NCBI GenBank assembly: GCA_021786845.1
Contig: JAJYMO010000062.1
Location: 1 to 32,286, forward strand
DNA from: Pseudomonadota bacterium
GTDB taxonomy: Bacteria > Pseudomonadota > Gammaproteobacteria > Burkholderiales > Sulfuriferulaceae
Direction of reading: 5' to 3'
Length of the DNA: 32,286 nucleotides
A program made the position numbers and the translations under genes. The number at the start of each line of letters is the position of its first letter. Within the stretch, counting starts at the first letter, position 1. Positions 26,185-32,286 of the stretch are shown piece after piece. The notes below the pieces were generated by a model. That model was not told the origin of the DNA. It did not search any database and saw only the letters and a program-made list of their open reading frames with translations.

Positions 26185-26451
26185 GGGCTCGTAAATAGAT
26201 AACCTGAACCTGTGCTGGGGTCGCTTTGGGATGCAGCCCAAGGCGCGAGACGTGCGGTTGTGTCGTTCACAACAAGCGGCTTGCAACGCGGGGGGGCGCC
26301 CAAAGCGACCCCAGCCCGGAGGGTTGCCATGTATTCGTGCGTCTGCGGCGTTGCAAAGCTTGCGAATGGAACAACCATTCGCCGCACTTTGCGCCTTGCA
26401 TCCATCCCGTATACATGACAACATAAGTCCAGATGATCTATTTACGAGCCC
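26185..26451. mobile_element. Palindromic mobile repeat, full-length copy (267 bp) between gltA and rpsB
   Basis: The ends are GGGCTCGTAAATAGAT and ATCTATTTACGAGCCC, flanked by TAA on both sides (26182-26184 and 26452-26454). An internal 16-bp perfect stem pairs 26215-26230 with 26299-26314. A GCGAATGG-N5-CCATTCGC hairpin and a GTTGTG-N5-CACAAC hairpin are also present. It is homologous, in inverse orientation, to the copy at 13293-13560. The gltA stop (TAG, 26451-26453 on the minus strand) takes its last base from the element. No transposase is encoded. Confidence 0.87.
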
Positions 26452-27746
26452 TAACGCTGATTGATTGGCACATAATCGCGCGGCATGGCACCGGTGTACT
26501 GCTGGCGTGGCCGACCGATCCGATGCGCGCTGTCCGACAACATTTCATTCCATTGCGCCACCCAGCCCGCCGTGCGCGCCAGCGCGAAAATCGCCGTGAA
26601 CATCGATTCAGGTATTCCCAATGCCCGGAACACGATACCCGAATAAAAATCCACATTCGGATAAAGCTTTTTACTGATGAAATATTCATCCTGCAAAGCA
26701 ATGCGTTCCAATTCCAGAGCAATTTGAAACAAAGGGTCGCCATTCAGATCCAGCTCATCAAGCACTTCATGACAGGTTTTCCGCATCACCGCCGCACGCG
26801 GATCCATGTTTTTATATACGCGATGACCAAACCCCATCAAACGAAAAGGGTTGCTTTTGTCCTTGGCGCGTTTGATGAACTCAGGGATCCGCGACACATC
26901 ACCAATTTCCGCCAACATTTTTAACACCGCCTCATTCGCGCCGCCGTGCAAGGGCCCCCACAATGAAGCCATGCCTGCAGCAACACACGCAAAGGGGTTA
27001 GCGCCAGATGAACCGGCCAGACGTACGGTAGATGTTGATGCATTTTGTTCATGATCCGCATGCAAAATTAAAATGCGATCCAGGGCACGCGCCAGAATGG
27101 GATTCACCTGGTAGGTTTCACATGGCGTCGAAAACATCATGTGCAGGAAATTTTCCGTGTAATGGTGACGATACTGCGGGTACGCAAACGGTTCACCCAT
27201 ATTGTATTTATAAGACATCGCCGCAACAGTCGGGATTTTTGCGATCAACTGCAGCGCCGATTGCTCACGATTTGCCGCATCGAACACATTGGTAGAATCA
27301 TGGTAAAACGCTGACAACGCGCCTGTGACCCCCACCAGGACCGCCATAGGATGTGCATCTCGCCGAAAACCACGGAATACGGTGTGAATCTGGTCATGCA
27401 GCATTGCATTGCGCCGCATTTCTTCCTCAAACACCGATTTTTGTCCGCCATTGGGCAATTCGCCATAGAGCAGCAGATAGGCCACTTCCATAAAAGTGGA
27501 TTGGCTGGCCAGTTGCTCAATCGGATAGCCGCGATAGCACAACAACCCCGCATCGCCATCAATATAGGAGATGCGGGAGGCGCAACTGGCTGTGGCCATG
27601 AATCCGGGATCATAGGTCAAATAACCATGCTGCCCCAAGCTGCGAATGTCAATGACATCAGGCCCCATTGTGCCTGACAGCACCGGAAACTCTATCGCTG
27701 GTGCGCCATTGTCGAATGTCAAAGTGGCTTTGGTGGCTCGTGTCAT
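26451..27746 (-). CDS. gltA: Citrate synthase (type II)
   Basis: Citrate synthase condenses acetyl-CoA and oxaloacetate, the entry step of the TCA cycle. The 431-residue length and the N-terminal small beta domain ([20 protein letters not shown]) match the NADH-sensitive hexameric Gram-negative type. Active-site histidines lie in [20 protein letters not shown] (around residues 229-248) and [16 protein letters not shown] (around 265-280). The catalytic Asp lies in [16 protein letters not shown] (around 368-383). The ATG has an AAGGA site 9 bases upstream. The stop codon abuts a mobile repeat; the reconstructed empty site gives TAA, now TAG, with the protein unchanged. Confidence 0.97.
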   Translation of the reverse strand: MTRATKATLTFDNGAPAIEFPVLSGTMGPDVIDIRSLGQHGYLTYDPGFMATASCASRISYIDGDAGLLCYRGYPIEQLASQSTFMEVAYLLLYGELPNGGQKSVFEEEMRRNAMLHDQIHTVFRGFRRDAHPMAVLVGVTGALSAFYHDSTNVFDAANREQSALQLIAKIPTVAAMSYKYNMGEPFAYPQYRHHYTENFLHMMFSTPCETYQVNPILARALDRILILHADHEQNASTSTVRLAGSSGANPFACVAAGMASLWGPLHGGANEAVLKMLAEIGDVSRIPEFIKRAKDKSNPFRLMGFGHRVYKNMDPRAAVMRKTCHEVLDELDLNGDPLFQIALELERIALQDEYFISKKLYPNVDFYSGIVFRALGIPESMFTAIFALARTAGWVAQWNEMLSDSAHRIGRPRQQYTGAMPRDYVPINQR

Positions 27747-30816
<3,070 letters not shown>

Positions 30817-30905
30817 TGCGGTCCTTGCGCGCTGTCGCAAGTGCGACTCAGACGAGCGAAACCCAAAGGAAATGTGAGGAAACGCAATCATCGTGCAAAG
30901 GTCAG

Positions 30906-31769
30906 TTAGCCCAATAAAGCATCCGCTTTGCTCGCCGCCAACATCGTGTTTTCTAACAGCATCGCCACAGTCATGGGGCCTACGCCACCCGGAACCGGCG
31001 TAATCCACGCAGCCCGTTCGGCCGCCGCATCAAACGCCACATCGCCGCACAGGCGACCATCTTCCAGCCGGTTGATCCCCACATCCACCACCGTCGCGCC
31101 CAGTTTAATCCATTCGCCACGGACCAGACCCGGTTTCCCGACCGCAGCAATCAAAATATCTGCCCGTGCCACATGCGCGGCCAAATCCACCGTAAAGCGA
31201 TGGCAGGTCGTTACTGTACAGCCCGCCAACAACAACTCCAAACCCATTGGCCGGCCAACATGATTGGATGCCCCCACCACGACCGCGTGCTTCCCCTTCA
31301 AATCGGCGTGTGCCAGGGCCAGCAAACGCATCACGCCATACGGGGTACACGATCTCAAATCCGGCAAACGAACGGCCAAACGACCAATGTTGTAAGGGTG
31401 GAAACCATCGACATCCTTACGCGGCAGTATCGTCTCCAGCACGAGCGTTGAATCAATGTGTGGCGGCAAAGGCAACTGCACCAAAATACCATGCACCGCG
31501 CCATCCCGGTTTAATTCACCGATCAGTGCCAACAAAGCCTCCTGTGTCGTGGTCACAGGCAAATCATACATCAATGAACGAATACCTGCCCGCTCACACG
31601 CTTGTCGCTTATTGCGCACATAGATACTGGAAGCAGGGTCTGAACCCACTAAAATCACGGCCAACGCAGGCATGGATTTCCCTTGCCGTACACGCGCAGC
31701 CACTTGCAATGCCAAATTATCGATCAATTCGGCTGCCAATTTCTTTCCATCCAACATCAACGCAGACAT
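30906..31769 (-). CDS. folD: Methylenetetrahydrofolate dehydrogenase/cyclohydrolase
   Basis: FolD is a bifunctional enzyme interconverting 5,10-methylene-, methenyl- and 10-formyl-tetrahydrofolate with NADP, supplying one-carbon units for purines and formyl-Met. It has 287 residues from [20 protein letters not shown]. Signatures are the catalytic Lys region [14 protein letters not shown] (around residues 52-65), [13 protein letters not shown], and the dinucleotide-binding [38 protein letters not shown] is near the C-terminus. The ATG at 31769 has an AGAGAAG site; an ATG at 31757 is an alternative, and the longer frame to 31808 lacks support. Note ASNHVGRP where SxIVGRP is common. Confidence 0.96.
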   Translation of the reverse strand: MSALMLDGKKLAAELIDNLALQVAARVRQGKSMPALAVILVGSDPASSIYVRNKRQACERAGIRSLMYDLPVTTTQEALLALIGELNRDGAVHGILVQLPLPPHIDSTLVLETILPRKDVDGFHPYNIGRLAVRLPDLRSCTPYGVMRLLALAHADLKGKHAVVVGASNHVGRPMGLELLLAGCTVTTCHRFTVDLAAHVARADILIAAVGKPGLVRGEWIKLGATVVDVGINRLEDGRLCGDVAFDAAAERAAWITPVPGGVGPMTVAMLLENTMLAASKADALLG

Positions 31770-31882
31770 AGCTTCTCTAAATATAGTGTGTACAAGAGCG
31801 GCTATCATCGCATTAGTTCGCCCTAGTGTTCAATCTCTTTTAATCATGTCACAGGTTTTTTTACAACCCTGACACACACATC

Positions 31883-31911
31883 TTGACGTGATGATGGTTT
31901 ATCCGTATAGT
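31883..31911 (+). promoter_or_regulatory. Sigma-70 promoter of the tRNA cluster
   Basis: TTGACG (31883-31888), a 17-base spacer and TATAGT (31906-31911) form a near-consensus promoter. The predicted start, about 31918, lies just before the first tRNA. The strength fits a stable-RNA operon. Confidence 0.85.
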
Positions 31912-31921
31912 GACCACCTTT

Positions 31922-31998
31922 CGGGGCGTAGCGTAGTCTGGTAGCGCGCCTGGTTTGGGACCAGGATGTCGGGAGTTCAAATCTCTCCGCCCCGACCA
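31922..31998 (+). tRNA. tRNA-Pro (anticodon TGG)
   Basis: The cloverleaf is complete: acceptor CGGGGCG pairs with CGCCCCG. The anticodon stem CCTGG/CCAGG holds loop TTTGGGA with anticodon TGG, and the T-arm contains GTTCAAATC. CCA is encoded. It is the first gene of a three-tRNA cluster. Confidence 0.97.
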
Positions 31999-32107
31999 AG
32001 AATTTTTAGTTTGGTATAAAATATGTTGTCATATTAAAGCTCACACGATATGTACGACTCAGCCTCAAATTGCGTTTCCAAATCAAATTCGCAATACCGG
32101 TGTGTAG

Positions 32108-32184
32108 CTGCCCGTAGCTCAACCGGATAGAGCACCAGCCTTCTAAGCTGGGGGTTACAGGTTCGATTCCTGTCGGGCAGGCCA
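32108..32184 (+). tRNA. tRNA-Arg (anticodon TCT)
   Basis: Acceptor CTGCCCG pairs with CGGGCAG. The D-arm is GCTCAACCGGATAGAGC. The anticodon stem CCAGC/GCTGG holds loop CTTCTAA with anticodon TCT, the T-arm has GGTTCGATTCC, and CCA is encoded. The 109 bases between it and tRNA-Pro are A+T-rich and contain nothing I can call. Confidence 0.97.
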
Positions 32185-32209
32185 AACAAATCTAATGCAA
32201 CACATCAAT

Positions 32210-32286
32210 GGTGGATGTAGCTCAGTTGGTAGAGTCCCGGATTGTGATTCCGGTTGTCGTGGGTTCGAGCCCCATCATCCACCCCA
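32210..32286 (+). tRNA. tRNA-His (anticodon GTG)
   Basis: Acceptor GTGGATG pairs with CATCCAC, with the extra G (-1) at 32210 opposite the discriminator C, as required in tRNA-His. The anticodon stem CCGGA/TCCGG holds loop TTGTGAT with anticodon GTG. CCA is encoded and ends at the last base of the window. Confidence 0.97.

Noticed and set aside
26083-26464. Open frames inside the repeat at 26185-26451
   Set aside because: They are equivalents of the frames in the other copy, present in several phases, without family resemblance or ribosome sites.
31779-31808. ATGATA-N17-TATATT as a folD promoter
   Set aside because: Its start point would lie only a few bases before the folD ATG and would exclude the ribosome site from the mRNA.

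Overview
The window is a contiguous piece of a betaproteobacterial chromosome, with no plasmid or phage backbone. The clearest evidence is the leftward block rpsB-tsf-pyrH-frr-uppS-cdsA-dxr-rseP-bamA-skp-lpxD-fabZ-lpxA-lpxB-rnhB, a Gram-negative order for translation and envelope genes. Citrate synthase lies upstream of it, and a Dnr-type regulator sits beside NnrS/hemerythrin genes. A member of the Nitrosomonadales or a related order is a reasonable guess, but no single gene proves it.

Layout. (1) 1-3443, leftward: a nitric-oxide/respiration-related cluster. It encodes a DsrC/TusE-like protein, an NnrS family haem/copper membrane protein, a hemerythrin-domain protein, a DUF2249 protein and a multi-pass membrane protein cut by the window edge. 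(2) 3598-5100, rightward: a Crp/Fnr (Dnr-like) regulator with a NicO/NiCoT-like membrane protein starting directly at its stop codon. An FNR/DNR-type box (3569-3582) lies in the divergent intergenic region, at the right distance to activate the leftward cluster. (3) 5164-11008, rightward: htpG with a near-consensus sigma-32 promoter, a YccF protein, a DUF2252 protein, an amidohydrolase of the MTA/SAH deaminase type, and a DedA protein. (4) 11030-25973, leftward: a small CopD-like membrane protein and then the lipid A / outer membrane assembly / isoprenoid / translation block, mostly with overlapping or nearly abutting genes. (5) 26451-31769: gltA (leftward), purB-trhP (rightward, overlapping) and folD (leftward). 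(6) 31883-32286: a strong promoter followed by tRNA-Pro(TGG), tRNA-Arg(TCT) and tRNA-His(GTG); the last ends exactly at the window edge.

The most unusual feature is a family of three palindromic mobile repeats (11501-11553, 13293-13560, 26185-26451). They have GGGCTC...GAGCCC ends and apparent 3-bp TAA/TTA target duplications. All three sit exactly on the stop codon of a housekeeping gene (rnhB, lpxA, gltA) without changing the encoded protein. One copy is only a perfect 53-bp hairpin. The two full-length copies show paired, compensating substitutions in a long internal stem, which suggests that the folded form matters. One copy splits the lpxA-lpxB junction, which can be reconstructed as a one-base gap before insertion.
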